Assembly (NCBI GenBank): GCA_040218145.1
Contig: JAVJQK010000070.1
Span: forward strand, 62,001 to 126,000
Direction: 5' to 3'
Origin: Sandaracinaceae bacterium
GTDB taxonomy: Bacteria; Myxococcota_A; Polyangia; Polyangiales; Sandaracinaceae
DNA: 64,000 nucleotides
Numbering within the stretch: position 1 is the first letter of the stretch; every line of letters begins with the position of its first letter. A model generated the notes under the pieces. That model was given only the letters and a program-made list of their open reading frames with translations, had not been told where the DNA came from and did no database searches. A program made the translations under genes and the position numbers. Positions 32,808 through 41,852 of this stretch are shown here, in pieces.

Positions 32808-34793
32808 ATGACTTCGATGGCTTCCACGGACGACCAGGCGCTTCAGTCGCTCGGGCCGCAGCTCCCCTACGCCATGGGGCGCTTCACGCTCTGCAAGGAG
32901 ATCGGCGCGGGCGGCATGGCCACGGTCTACCTGGGCAAGATGCGCCTGGCCGCCGGCCTCGACCGCATGGTCGCGCTGAAGACCATCCACAGCCACCTCG
33001 CGAAGGAGCAGACCTTCGTCGACATGTTCCTCGACGAGGCCAAGATCGCCTCGCACATCAGCCACCCCAACGTCTGCAGCGTCTACGACTTCGGCTCCGT
33101 CGGCGGCATCTACTACATGGCGATGGAGTACCTCTCCGGGGTGCCCCTGTTCGACTTCGTCAACGCCATCGCCGAGTCGGACAACGAGGACCTGAAAGAG
33201 GCGCTGCCCTTCATCGCGGCCCGCATCATCGCCGACGCCTGCGAGGGGCTGCACGCCGCGCACACGCTCACGGGCCAGGACGGCGGCCAGCTCCAGGTCG
33301 TGCACCGCGACGTCTCGCCGCAGAACCTCTTCGTGACCTACGACGGCGCCACCAAGGTCGTCGACTTCGGCTGCGCGAAGGCCCTCGAGCGCGTCACGCA
33401 GACGAACACCGGCGTGATGAAGGGCAAGGTCTCCTACGCCGCGCCCGAGCAGCTCCAGGGCGAAGAGCTCGACGCGCGCGTGGACGTGTTCGCGCTCGGG
33501 GTGTGTCTCTGGGAGTGCCTGACGCTCCAGCAGCTCTTCCGGCGCGACACCGCCATCAAGACCGCGATGGCCGTGCTCGAGGAGGACATCCCCCGGGCGA
33601 CGACGGTGGCGAGCTGGGTGCCGGAGCAGCTCGCGGACATCGCGGAGAAGGCGCTGCAGCGCAACCCGGACGACCGGTTCCAGTCCGCGCGCGCCATGGG
33701 CAAGGCGCTCCGCTCGTTCATCGCCCGCTCGGGGGCCGCGTTCGAGGCGGCCGAGATCGCCGAGTGGATGCGCTTCCTCTTCAACGAGCGCCGCAAGCGG
33801 GACATCTCGCAGCTCAGCGAGGTCGAGGCGCTCCAGGCGTCGGCGATCGCCGCGCTGCCGTCGGTGGCGCGGAACGCCGAGGACGACGAGGAGGAGAGTC
33901 AGGCGGCGCTCGCGGACGCGCCCACCAAGCTGGCCAAGACGACCTCGAGCACGAGCGCGCGCACGCAGCTGCGGCTCGACGAGGACGAAGAGCCGGTGGT
34001 GCTGCCGACCCGCACGGGCAAGTGGGTGTGGACGGCGCTGATCCTCCTGCTGATCGCGGGCGGGGCCGGCTACGGGTACTGGCGCTACCAGCCGCAGGTG
34101 AACGCCTGGCTGGGCATCGAGGCGGCGCCCGAGGCGGAGCCCGAGGAAGAGGTGCCCCAGCTCGCCGTCGCGATCGAGACCGAGCCGGACGAGGCCGTCA
34201 CCGAGGAGGCGCGCGCCGAGCACGAGCGGGTCGAGGCGGAGCAGGCCGCGGAGATGCAACCCGAGGGCGAGGCGCAGGCCGAAGGAGAGGCCGAGGAGGC
34301 GGCCGCGGGCGAGGAGGCGGGCGAGGAGGCGGAGGCCGAAGAAGCGCCCACGGAGCCGGCCGCTACGCCGGAGCCACCGAGGCAAGAACGGCGAGCGAGC
34401 ACGCGGCGGAGTGCGCGAGGCCAGGCGGCCGAGGCGCCCAGCACCACGCAGGCGTCGTCGGGTGACGAACGCGCGCCCGTGCGCCCCTCCACCACGCTCG
34501 ACTTCTCGCAGGGCCCCGTGCTCATCCGCACTCAGGGCGGCTGGGCCACCGTCATGCACGGCAGCCGCAACCTCGGACGGACGCCGCTCCGCGTGCAGCT
34601 CCCGGTCGGCCCACAGCAGCTGCGGCTGCTGCCCAGCGGGCGCGAGCCCGGGCGCTCCATCACGGTGACCGTCGAGTGGGGCTCGCTCACGACGATCAAC
34701 GTCACGCTCCGGACCGCGCCCGCCGCAGGTAGTGGGCCCGCCGCAGGCAGCGAGACGCCCGGGAGCACCGAGGGGTGGGACAACCCGTATTGA
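32808..34793 (+). CDS. Eukaryotic-like Ser/Thr protein kinase with TM helix
   Basis: 661 residues from ATG 32808 (ATG 32817 is possible). Hanks kinase domain about 25-290: glycine loop EIGAGGMATVYLG, Lys58 (VALKTI), catalytic HRDVSPQN, DFGCAKA, APE (AAPEQLQ) and DVFALGV. HRDVSPQN instead of HRDLKPxN is the variant seen in many myxobacterial kinases. A cytoplasmic linker with acidic patches precedes one TM helix (WVWTALILLLIAGGAGYGYW, about 407-426). A long Glu/Ala-rich region (about 440-540) follows, then a PEGA-like end (GPVLIRTQGGWATVMHGSRNLGRTPLRVQL...QLRLLPSG). Its stop overlaps the next start by 4 nt (TTGA), coupling it to the SGNH-like lipoprotein. Confidence 0.91.
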   Translation: MTSMASTDDQALQSLGPQLPYAMGRFTLCKEIGAGGMATVYLGKMRLAAGLDRMVALKTIHSHLAKEQTFVDMFLDEAKIASHISHPNVCSVYDFGSVGGIYYMAMEYLSGVPLFDFVNAIAESDNEDLKEALPFIAARIIADACEGLHAAHTLTGQDGGQLQVVHRDVSPQNLFVTYDGATKVVDFGCAKALERVTQTNTGVMKGKVSYAAPEQLQGEELDARVDVFALGVCLWECLTLQQLFRRDTAIKTAMAVLEEDIPRATTVASWVPEQLADIAEKALQRNPDDRFQSARAMGKALRSFIARSGAAFEAAEIAEWMRFLFNERRKRDISQLSEVEALQASAIAALPSVARNAEDDEEESQAALADAPTKLAKTTSSTSARTQLRLDEDEEPVVLPTRTGKWVWTALILLLIAGGAGYGYWRYQPQVNAWLGIEAAPEAEPEEEVPQLAVAIETEPDEAVTEEARAEHERVEAEQAAEMQPEGEAQAEGEAEEAAAGEEAGEEAEAEEAPTEPAATPEPPRQERRASTRRSARGQAAEAPSTTQASSGDERAPVRPSTTLDFSQGPVLIRTQGGWATVMHGSRNLGRTPLRVQLPVGPQQLRLLPSGREPGRSITVTVEWGSLTTINVTLRTAPAAGSGPAAGSETPGSTEGWDNPY

Positions 34794-36310
34794 CACGGCG
34801 GCTCCTGGTCACGCTCTGCCTAGCGGGAGGCCTGGTGGGCTGCGAGGCCGTGTCCCCGCCCGACGACGGCGGCCCCGGCGAGGGTGACGCGTCGTCGGAC
34901 GCGGGAGGCTGGACGGACGCCGGGGTCGACGGCGGGCTCGCGCCGGACGGCGGCCTGGACGGCGGCGCAGAAGACGCCTCCGTGCCCGACGCGGGGCCGC
35001 CGCCTCCGCCGCCCCCCGCCAGCGTCTTCTTCGTGGGCAACTCCTTCACCTTCGGCGGCCCCGTGCCTGCGCTCGTGGAGGACCTGGCGATCTACGCGGG
35101 CTTCCCGCCCCCCGACGTCGAGTACCGCGCCATCGGCGGGCAGACCCTGCAAGGGCACCGCGCGGACGACGGGGCGGACGGCGCTCCGGCGCGGGTGGCC
35201 GAGGGCTGGGACGCGGTCGTCCTCCAAGAGCACAGCGTTCGCCCGACCGACTCCGTCGGCCCGGCCGCCCGGTTCTACGAGGACGCGACCTGGTTCTACG
35301 ACCTCGCCAAGGGCGCCAACCCGAACGCCGAGGTCGTCCTGTACGAGACCTGGGCGCGTCGCTTCAACCACTCGCTCTACCCGGACACTTTTTCGGATCC
35401 GGCGGACATGCAGGCGCAGCTTCGATTTCACTACTACTACGCCGCGGAGGAGCACGTCCCCGCGAACACGACGAGCGACGCGCCGCTGTCCATCCGGGTC
35501 GCGCCCGCGGGTGACGCGTGGGAGCTCCAGCTGGTGGGCGGGGAGCCGCCTCGCCTCCACGGCGGCGACGACTACCACGCCGGCCCCGCCGGGCAGTACC
35601 TCAACGCGCTCGTCCTCTACGGCACGCTCTTCCGTCGGAGGACGGCCGGGCTGATCCCCCTCGGCGGGCTCGACGCCGACACCGCGACGAGGCTCCAGAG
35701 GAGCGCCGACGACGTCACCGGCGAGGAGGGCTTCGGCGTGCTCGGGATGACGGCGCCGCTCCCGCTCGCGGCCGGCGACGCCGTCACGGTCGACGTGGGC
35801 CCGCTCGTCGCGTCCGGCTGGACCGCGCTGACCGCCGACGCGCTCACCGCCCCCGACATCCAGAGCGACGGCGGCGCAGCCACCCGCGCGCACGTCACGA
35901 GCTGGGGATTCTCGGGCGTCCAGGAAGGTGGCCACGCCGACAACGTCCTCGGTTGGCCCGGCGACGTGAGCCGCGACACCCTCTGGGTCGGCTCCTTCGA
36001 CGGCCACGCGGCCGCGCTCGACCTCGAGGCGCGGCTCGTGGTGCGCGGCCTCCCCGCGGGCGCGTACCGCCTGGAGCTGTTCGCGTCACGCGCCGGCGAC
36101 GACTCCGGGCGCGGGCGGCTGACGCGCTATCGCGTCGACGAGCGCTTCGTGGACCTCGAGGTCGCCGACAACCGCGGCACGGTGGCGCGCCTGGAGGACG
36201 TGCGCCCCGACGCGCGCGGCGAGCTCGTGGTGCGGATCGGCGTGAGCCCCGACGGCGCGGCCCGCTTCGCGTACGCCGGCGTCCTGCGAGTCGTCCGCAC
36301 CGGCGACTGA
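34790..36310 (+). CDS. SGNH-hydrolase-like lipoprotein
   Basis: 506 residues from TTG 34790, which has AGGGGTGGGA 9 nt upstream and overlaps the kinase stop; GTG 34775 is an alternative. The signal peptide has lipobox LVGC (Cys18), followed by a long D/G-rich linker to about residue 77. The catalytic region starts VFFVGNSFTFGG, with the GNSFT motif (83-87, nucleophile Ser85) in place of GDSL. It continues VVLQEHS and ends with DDYHAGPAGQYL (about 260-271), the Asp-xx-His of SGNH enzymes. The C-terminal about 200 residues form a beta-rich domain (AYRLELFASRAGDDSGRGRLTRYRV) like an accessory sugar-binding module. It is probably a surface esterase; the substrate is unknown. Confidence 0.8.
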   Translation: MTRRLLVTLCLAGGLVGCEAVSPPDDGGPGEGDASSDAGGWTDAGVDGGLAPDGGLDGGAEDASVPDAGPPPPPPPASVFFVGNSFTFGGPVPALVEDLAIYAGFPPPDVEYRAIGGQTLQGHRADDGADGAPARVAEGWDAVVLQEHSVRPTDSVGPAARFYEDATWFYDLAKGANPNAEVVLYETWARRFNHSLYPDTFSDPADMQAQLRFHYYYAAEEHVPANTTSDAPLSIRVAPAGDAWELQLVGGEPPRLHGGDDYHAGPAGQYLNALVLYGTLFRRRTAGLIPLGGLDADTATRLQRSADDVTGEEGFGVLGMTAPLPLAAGDAVTVDVGPLVASGWTALTADALTAPDIQSDGGAATRAHVTSWGFSGVQEGGHADNVLGWPGDVSRDTLWVGSFDGHAAALDLEARLVVRGLPAGAYRLELFASRAGDDSGRGRLTRYRVDERFVDLEVADNRGTVARLEDVRPDARGELVVRIGVSPDGAARFAYAGVLRVVRTGD

Positions 36311-36425
36311 GTGAGCCTCACGCACGGTGATGCGAACGCTTCACGGTCACGGGCAACGCGCTGCACGCGCGCCGCGACACGCGCCGATGAGGACATGCGG
36401 CACGGCGCCTGCACATCACCGCCCC

Positions 36426-37067
36426 ATGCTCCGACCCGCGACCCCACTGCAACGCCTCTGGCTGCGGACGCTGCACCGCTTCGGCCGGCTGCTGATGCGC
36501 ACCGTCTACCGCCTGCGGACCCGCGGCTTCGAGGACCTGCCCGACGGCGCCGCGGTGCTCGTCAGCAACCACGTCTCCTTCATCGACTTCATGTTCGTCG
36601 GCGTCGCGCTCCCGGAGGTGCCGCGCTACGTGATGCACCACCACCACTGGCGCTACGCGCCGCTGCGCTTGTTCTTCCGATCCGCGCGGGTGATCCCCAT
36701 CGCGCCGCGCAAGGAGAGCCCGGAGCTGCTCGCGCGTGCGATGGAGGCGATCGACGCGGCCCTGGCCCGTGGCGAGAAGGTGCTGATCTGGCCCGAAGGA
36801 GGCATGACGCCGGACGGGGAGATCCGCGCGTTTCGCCCCGGCGTCGAGCGCATCGTCGCGCGCCGAGAGGTGCCGGTGATCCCCATCGCCATCCGCGGCG
36901 CGTGGCAGAGCGCGCTCAGTCGCAACGGGGGCGAGCCCCTGACCAAGCTCCCGCGCCGCGTGCGCCTCCCGATCGAGCTCGTCGCCGACCCGCCCGTCCC
37001 CGCCCCGCTCGTCGATGCGAGCCGCCTGCGCGCGCGCATCGCCGTCCTCCGCGGCGCGATGCGCTGA
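36426..37067 (+). CDS. PlsC-type lysophospholipid acyltransferase
   Basis: 213 residues from ATG 36426. The acyltransferase motif I is NHVSFIDF, an HX4D motif with His49 and Asp54. Motif II-like sequence is FFRSARVIPIAPRK. Motif III is LIWPEGGMTPDGEIRAFRPGVE, and motif IV is VPVIPIAIRG. These are the blocks of 1-acylglycerol-3-phosphate O-acyltransferases and related glycerolipid acyltransferases. The enzyme works at the inner face of the membrane in phospholipid synthesis or remodelling. It is the same length as short members of the family. It lies in a plus-strand run after the SGNH-like gene, with a 115-bp gap, and is followed 66 bp later by the CBS protein. Confidence 0.88.
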   Translation: MLRPATPLQRLWLRTLHRFGRLLMRTVYRLRTRGFEDLPDGAAVLVSNHVSFIDFMFVGVALPEVPRYVMHHHHWRYAPLRLFFRSARVIPIAPRKESPELLARAMEAIDAALARGEKVLIWPEGGMTPDGEIRAFRPGVERIVARREVPVIPIAIRGAWQSALSRNGGEPLTKLPRRVRLPIELVADPPVPAPLVDASRLRARIAVLRGAMR

Positions 37068-37133
37068 GAGTCTCGACGGGCCCGTCCTCACCCCCTGACT
37101 TGCCCGTCCCCCGGGGGTGCGCACCTGCCGCGC

Positions 37134-37874
37134 ATGGCCCGGTACGTCGACGAGATCATGAACCCCGAGCTGTTCTTCCTGCGCCCGCAGGACACCGTGG
37201 GCACCGCGCTCCTCGGCATCCTGTCCCTGGGCATCACCGCCGCGCCGGTGGTCGATCCGCAGCGTCGCCCCGCGGGCGTCGTCTCGCTCCGCGATCTCGT
37301 GAGCGCGACGGGCGGCAACACGGTGGGCGAGCGCATGACGGCGCCGGCGGTCACCGTGGCGCGGAGCGCGGAGATCCGCGACGCCGGCCGGACCCTCGCC
37401 GAGCGCGACGTGCACCGCCTCATCGTGGTGGACGACGAGGACCGAGCGGTGGGCGTGGTGTCCAGCCTCGACCTCGTGCGCGCCCTGCTCGAGCTCCCGG
37501 TGACGCACCCGGCCACCTTCCCCCACCAGGACGCGGCCGGGGTGAGCTGGTCGGACCCCTTCGTGCTCGACGCCGATCAGATCCCGAGCGCGCCGGCGGG
37601 CCCCGGGCTCTTCGTCCTCATGCACGACGAGCTCAACCGGGTGGTCGTCCCGCTCTGGGCCGAGGCCTCCGAGGACGTCCGCGCGCGCCTGCTCGAGCTG
37701 ACCCAGGCCCCTCATCTGCAAGACGTGTGGCTCCGGCGCATCCTCGAGCACGACGTGCAGCACCTCCGCGTGCGCGTCGCCTCCGTGCTGGACGAGGGCC
37801 TCCGGCACGCGTCGCTCGACTACGCGCGCACCCAGGTCGCCGCCGCGTCTCAGCCCGCGGGCGCGCGCACCTGA
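37134..37874 (+). CDS. Tandem CBS-domain protein
   Basis: 246 residues. The first CBS domain covers about residues 1-55 (VDEIMNPELFFLRPQDTVGTALLGILSLGITAAPVVD...GVVSLRDLV) and the second about 60-120 (VGERMTAPAVTVARSAEIRDAGRTLAERDVHRLIVVDDEDRAVGVVSSLDLV). The pair forms a Bateman module that usually binds adenosyl nucleotides. The C-terminal about 120 residues are not recognised; they end with a helical stretch (VASVLDEGLRHASLDYARTQVAAA). It is a soluble regulatory protein, and no enzyme or channel is fused to it. It is convergent with the Coq4-like gene, with a 9-bp gap. The start ATG 37134 gives the family-typical beginning. Confidence 0.86.
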   Translation: MARYVDEIMNPELFFLRPQDTVGTALLGILSLGITAAPVVDPQRRPAGVVSLRDLVSATGGNTVGERMTAPAVTVARSAEIRDAGRTLAERDVHRLIVVDDEDRAVGVVSSLDLVRALLELPVTHPATFPHQDAAGVSWSDPFVLDADQIPSAPAGPGLFVLMHDELNRVVVPLWAEASEDVRARLLELTQAPHLQDVWLRRILEHDVQHLRVRVASVLDEGLRHASLDYARTQVAAASQPAGART

Positions 37875-37883
37875 CGCACGCGC

Positions 37884-38579
37884 TCAGGCGAGCGGACGGA
37901 TCGAGAGCTCCGCGCGCACCTCGGCCAGCGGACGCTCGAGGTGCCGCTCCCAGTGGACGGCGAGCAGCGGCGCGGCCTCGACCCCGCAGCGATGAGCGCG
38001 CAGCACGTCGTGTCGGAGCACGTCCCAGCGCCCCTCGAGCACCATGTGCTTCAGCGCGCCGAGCACCACGATCGCGACCGACGCCGGCAGCCCCGTCTGC
38101 GCGAGCGAGAACGCGTGCACCAGCACCTCCTCGTGCCCTCGCGTGCCCACGCCGATCAGCACGTGCCAGAGATCGTGGCTCTGCCGGATGCGGTGCATGA
38201 GGAACGCGCAGCGCTCGTCCTCCGTGTACGGCGTGGGCTGCTTGGTCAGCTTCGGATCGAGCCCGTGGTCATCGAGGAAGCGCACCCACTCCCGCCCGAG
38301 CGTGCCGTCCGCGTACTGGCGCAGCGGCTCGAGCGGCACGTCGGACAGGTGCGGCCGCTCCGCGAGGAGCGCCCTGCCCTCCTCGGTGTCGAACACCCCC
38401 TCGCGCACCAGATGACGCAGCTGCGCCTGCGCCGTGATCTCCTCGACCGTGATGATGTCGAGCGTCTGATTCGAGTCCGACAGCACCCGCGCCGTACACG
38501 CGAGCACCGTCTTCGCCCGCTCCTTGTCGAGAGGCGTCCAGTGCAGTGGGACCGCGCGACCGAGAGGAGAGAGCTGCAT
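37884..38579 (-). CDS. Coq4-like protein
   Basis: 231 residues from ATG 38579. The diagnostic motif of the Coq4 family, HDxxHx11E, is complete: His135-Asp136-Leu-Trp-His139, then 11 residues and Glu151 (SHDLWHVLIGVGTRGHEEVLVHAFSLAQTGLP). In mitochondria Coq4 binds Zn and organises or catalyses C1 decarboxylation/hydroxylation in ubiquinone synthesis. Bacterial members are known but not universal. No other quinone biosynthesis gene is close. It may serve quinone metabolism or act on another isoprenoid. It is divergent from the ATP-grasp gene, with 128 bp between. No strong ribosome binding site is visible. Confidence 0.82.
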   Translation of the reverse strand: MQLSPLGRAVPLHWTPLDKERAKTVLACTARVLSDSNQTLDIITVEEITAQAQLRHLVREGVFDTEEGRALLAERPHLSDVPLEPLRQYADGTLGREWVRFLDDHGLDPKLTKQPTPYTEDERCAFLMHRIRQSHDLWHVLIGVGTRGHEEVLVHAFSLAQTGLPASVAIVVLGALKHMVLEGRWDVLRHDVLRAHRCGVEAAPLLAVHWERHLERPLAEVRAELSIRPLA

Positions 38580-38707
38580 GCGTCGAGGATAGCGCAGCGC
38601 CGCGCAGCCGGCTGACTCGACCCGAGGATGACAAAAACAATCGTGGTTGCCTAGACTGGTTTTCGGGCGTTCGAGCCTCACCCTCTCGCGTCCAGAGGGA
38701 GGTGACG

Positions 38708-39577
38708 ATGGGTGACTTCGGGATCCTGTTCTGTCGGCCGGGGCCGGGCAGCACGATGGAAGACGACTTCGCGCTCGAGGCGGACGTGGTCGATGCGCTG
38801 GACTTCGAGACGCACGTGATCGACGCGGACTTCGTGGTGGACGGGGAGCCGGAGCACGCGGTGGCGCGGCTCCCGCTGGACGCAGGCGCCCTCTTGTACC
38901 GGGGGCCGATCCTGAGCGCGGAGGAATACGAGGCGCTCTCGGACGCGCTCGCGGAGCGGGGCGCGACGCTGGTGACGGAGCCGTCCGCCTATGAGCACGC
39001 CCTCTATGTGCCCGAACACCACGAGGACATCGCCGACCTCAGCGCGCCGACGCGGTGGACGTACGGCGAGGACATCGACGAGGCGTGGGAGGCGGCGAAG
39101 GAGCTGGGGGACGGGCCGTGGCTCCTCAAGGATCACGTCAAGAGCGCGAAGGAGCACTGGCTGGAGGCGTGCTTCGTCGCCGCGGGCGCAACGCGTGGGG
39201 AGTTCGGTGAGGTGGCCGAGGCGCTGCTCGGGTATCGCGGGGAGCGCTTCGAGCGCGGCTTCGTCATCCGAGGGTTTCTCGAGCTCGCCGCGAGCAGCGT
39301 GCGCACGCAGGAGCGGCGCATCCCCGATGAGCACCGCCTGTTCTTCTGGGAGGGTGAGCTGATCGCTCACGCCCCGTACCACCCCATCGGCGCCCCGCTC
39401 ACGAACACCGCGCCCTTCCACATCCTGGGCGGCCGCATCGACTCGCCTTTCTTCACCGCCGACGTCGCGTTCCTGCTGGACGGCGGCTGGGTCGTCGTCG
39501 AGATCAACGACGGGGGCGTCTCCGCCCTCCCCGAGGACCTTCACCCGAGACACCTGTATGAACGCATACGTGGGTGA
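38708..39577 (+). CDS. ATP-grasp family protein (DUF4343-like)
   Basis: 289 residues from ATG 38708, with a very good ribosome binding site (GGGAGGTGA). It has the features of a diverged ATP-grasp enzyme: a pre-ATP-grasp half with LLYRGPILSAEEYEALSDAL, a Lys-containing strand (GPWLLKDHVKSAKEHW), an arginine-rich strand (RGFVIRGFLEL), and a metal-site end (WVVVEINDGGVSALP), where Glu and Asn would bind Mg. ATP-grasp enzymes ligate a carboxylate to an amine or thiol. DUF4343 members are often linked to peptide modification or defence but the substrate is unknown here. The stop at 39577 is 113 bp upstream of the fatty acid hydroxylase start. Confidence 0.75.
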   Translation: MGDFGILFCRPGPGSTMEDDFALEADVVDALDFETHVIDADFVVDGEPEHAVARLPLDAGALLYRGPILSAEEYEALSDALAERGATLVTEPSAYEHALYVPEHHEDIADLSAPTRWTYGEDIDEAWEAAKELGDGPWLLKDHVKSAKEHWLEACFVAAGATRGEFGEVAEALLGYRGERFERGFVIRGFLELAASSVRTQERRIPDEHRLFFWEGELIAHAPYHPIGAPLTNTAPFHILGGRIDSPFFTADVAFLLDGGWVVVEINDGGVSALPEDLHPRHLYERIRG

Positions 39578-39690
39578 CACCTCCCGGCCACGCCCGAGAA
39601 TCCCGCGCCGAGGGTGGCCGAGCGCGAGGGGCCGGTCGGGTGGCGGTGACGGCGGTCGGGCCGCATACTCGCGCGCTTCGAGGGGGTCCG

Positions 39691-40443
39691 ATGGAGCTCA
39701 CGTCTCAGCTGCTGCCCAGCTTCCTGGTCGTACTGGTCACGGCCGCGTTCTTCGTCGCGGAGCGCGTGTGGCCCGGCCGGCCGCTGCCGCACCGCGCGGG
39801 GTGGCACCTGCGCGCGCTCTTCTTGAACGGCGTGCAGGTGGCCATGCTCGGGGTGGCCGGGCTCACCTGGAACCTCTGGTTTCGGGAGTACACCTGGTTC
39901 TCCCTCGGAGACTGGGCGCCGGCGCCGCTCCAGGGCTTCGTCTACTGGTTCGCGCTGACCTTCGTCTTCTACTGGTGGCACCGGCTGCGCCACGCGAACG
40001 GCTTCTGGGGGGTCTTCCATCAGATCCACCACAGCCCGTCGCGCATCGAGGTCCTGACCTCGTTTTACAAGCACCCGATCGAGATCGCGGTCAATTCGAT
40101 CCTGGGGAGCTTCTTCCTCTACGTGCTCGCCGGCGCGTCCGCGGAGACGGGCGCCTGGTACGCCTTGTTCGCGGCGACGGGCGAGTACTTCTATCACGCC
40201 AACCTGAAGAGCCCGCGCTGGCTGCGCTACTTCATGCAGACCCCGGAGCTGCACTCGGTGCACCACCAGCTCGACCTGCACGACGGAAATTTCGGCGACA
40301 TCACACTCTGGGATCGCCTCTTCGGGACGTATCGAGACACCACCGAATTCGTGGACGCGTGCGGCTTCCCCGGAGAGTCCGAGCGCGAATTGGGGAAGAT
40401 GCTCCTCTTCGTCGACGTCTACGAGTCGGACCGGAAGGAGTGA
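39691..40443 (+). CDS. Sterol desaturase/fatty acid hydroxylase superfamily membrane protein
   Basis: 250 residues from ATG 39691 with GAGGGGG upstream. There are four or so TM segments. The di-iron histidine clusters are complete: H97RLRH101, H110QIHH114, H169 (YFYHAN) and H188SVHH192. They mark the superfamily (sterol C5 desaturase, fatty acid 2-hydroxylase, alkylglycerol monooxygenase, carotenoid hydroxylase). Myxobacteria include sterol producers, but the substrate cannot be read from the motif. The next gene starts one base after its stop, so the two are probably an operon with a lipid-related function. Confidence 0.88.
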   Translation: MELTSQLLPSFLVVLVTAAFFVAERVWPGRPLPHRAGWHLRALFLNGVQVAMLGVAGLTWNLWFREYTWFSLGDWAPAPLQGFVYWFALTFVFYWWHRLRHANGFWGVFHQIHHSPSRIEVLTSFYKHPIEIAVNSILGSFFLYVLAGASAETGAWYALFAATGEYFYHANLKSPRWLRYFMQTPELHSVHHQLDLHDGNFGDITLWDRLFGTYRDTTEFVDACGFPGESERELGKMLLFVDVYESDRKE

Positions 40444-40444
40444 G

Positions 40445-41044
40445 ATGGACGAGTTCGAGGAGAAGGTTGCGACGGGCGAAGGGGCGATCCTCTTCCGGGA
40501 CAAGGTGCCGATCCCACGCTTCATGTTGGCGCTCTTCCTGCTCGCGCCGCTGATGATCTTCGGGATGCTCGCGTTCGTCGCCAGCTTCCCACCGACGCAG
40601 GCCGCGCTCATCGCGTTCGTCATGGGGGCGGTCGCGCTCCTCGGAAACCTGGCGCTGATGGGCCTGCGCGTCGTCGTGAGCGACGGCGGGATCGACGTGC
40701 ACGTGGGGATGCGCAAGTTCCACTACGACTTCGCCGACATCACCCGGGTCGAGGCCGCGACCTACCGCGTCCGCGACTACCCCCTGGGACGCGGCTCGGT
40801 GAAGACGGGCATGAAGGGCAAGGCCTTCGTGGGGGCGCTCTCCGTCAAGGACGGCGTCGCGCTCACGCTGCGCTCGGGCCGGGTCGCGCTCATCACCTCC
40901 AACGACCCGGAGGGTCTCGAGCGCGCCGTGCGAGCTCGCGTCTCCGACCCCACCCGCGTGCGGGTCGATGGCGTGGAGGCGGGCGAGGAGCACGTCGTCG
41001 AGGCCGCGGGTCCCGAGGTCTCGGACCAGCGCCGCGTGAGATAG
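40445..41044 (+). CDS. Membrane protein with PH-like domain, unknown function
   Basis: 199 residues, starting 1 bp after the fatty acid hydroxylase stop. Two TM helices (FMLALFLLAPLMIFGMLAFVASF and ALIAFVMGAVALLGNLALM) are followed by a soluble domain. Its strands (VVVSDGGIDVHVGMRKFHYDFADITRVEAATY, DGVALTLRSGRVALITSNDPEGLERAV) look like a bacterial PH-like fold, in which such segments bind phosphates or lipids. The C-terminus is acidic then basic. The tight coupling to the hydroxylase gene suggests it assists that enzyme or senses the same lipid, which is inference only. Confidence 0.76.
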   Translation: MDEFEEKVATGEGAILFRDKVPIPRFMLALFLLAPLMIFGMLAFVASFPPTQAALIAFVMGAVALLGNLALMGLRVVVSDGGIDVHVGMRKFHYDFADITRVEAATYRVRDYPLGRGSVKTGMKGKAFVGALSVKDGVALTLRSGRVALITSNDPEGLERAVRARVSDPTRVRVDGVEAGEEHVVEAAGPEVSDQRRVR

Positions 41045-41091
41045 AAACCGGAGCCGAGGAAACCTCGCGCCGCCGTCACCGATGAGGCGGC

Positions 41092-41700
41092 ATGATGGTG
41101 ACCCACGACAATCCGCCGACGCCCCCCTGCGATTGCTACCGCTGCGAGTGGGACCGAGAACGCGCCGCGCGCAGACGCGCCGGGCTGGACGAGTGGCCGA
41201 ACCGACCGCGCTACACGTCGGAGATGCTGCTCGAGTGCCCGCGCTTCCGGCGGATCGGTCCTGCCCATTGTTACGGCCGCGAGGAGCGCGACTGGTGGGC
41301 GCAGCACGGCCCACACGCCGTCACCTGGATGCGGGAGCTCATCCACGCGGAGCTCGACGACGACCTCCATCGGTCCAGGTACGGCGCCTGGTCCCTCCTG
41401 AGCATCCCGGCCCAGCGCGCGTATGGGATCGTGCCCGGGGAGCGGGCGAAGCCCCCGTTCCGCTGGGACGGCGTCGACGCCTACGAGGTCCTCGTGGACG
41501 GGCAGGTCGCGGACGGCATGAGGGCCCCCTGGACCGCGGCCGGCGTGGCGCGCGACGTCGTCTCGTTGGCCGCCTACCTCACCCGGGTCGGCGTCATCCC
41601 CCCGACCACGGGGGAGGTGCTTCTGCTCGATCTCGCCGAGCGAGCCCCGCGCTGGATCGACTGGATCGACGGGAACGGCCCGCGCCCTCGACGAGGCTGA
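41092..41700 (+). CDS. Conserved-looking soluble protein, unknown function
   Basis: 202 residues from the tandem ATGs at 41092/41095, following GAGGCGGC. The N-terminus has a Cys pattern CDCYRCEWD that could bind a metal, then RERAARRRAGLDEWPN. The rest is mixed helix with a WWAQHGPHAVTWMRELIHAELDDDL segment and a hydrophobic end (EVLLLDLAERAPRWIDWIDG). No TM helix and no signal peptide. I do not recognise the family. It is followed by 152 bp before the start of the large Cys-rich lipoprotein gene; that gap carries its ribosome binding site but no visible gene. Confidence 0.62.
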   Translation: MMVTHDNPPTPPCDCYRCEWDRERAARRRAGLDEWPNRPRYTSEMLLECPRFRRIGPAHCYGREERDWWAQHGPHAVTWMRELIHAELDDDLHRSRYGAWSLLSIPAQRAYGIVPGERAKPPFRWDGVDAYEVLVDGQVADGMRAPWTAAGVARDVVSLAAYLTRVGVIPPTTGEVLLLDLAERAPRWIDWIDGNGPRPRRG

Positions 41701-41852
41701 GGCGCCTGGGCCGAGCGCCCGAGATCATGCGTTTGCGCACCGACTCGGAGGCGGACGACCTTACATCTCCGGGAATGTCATTGACAGCCGCCCCGGTCGG
41801 ACGCATTCGGTGCGATCGCTCGCGCACTGCGCGCGGGCACTGGAGGCTTGTG

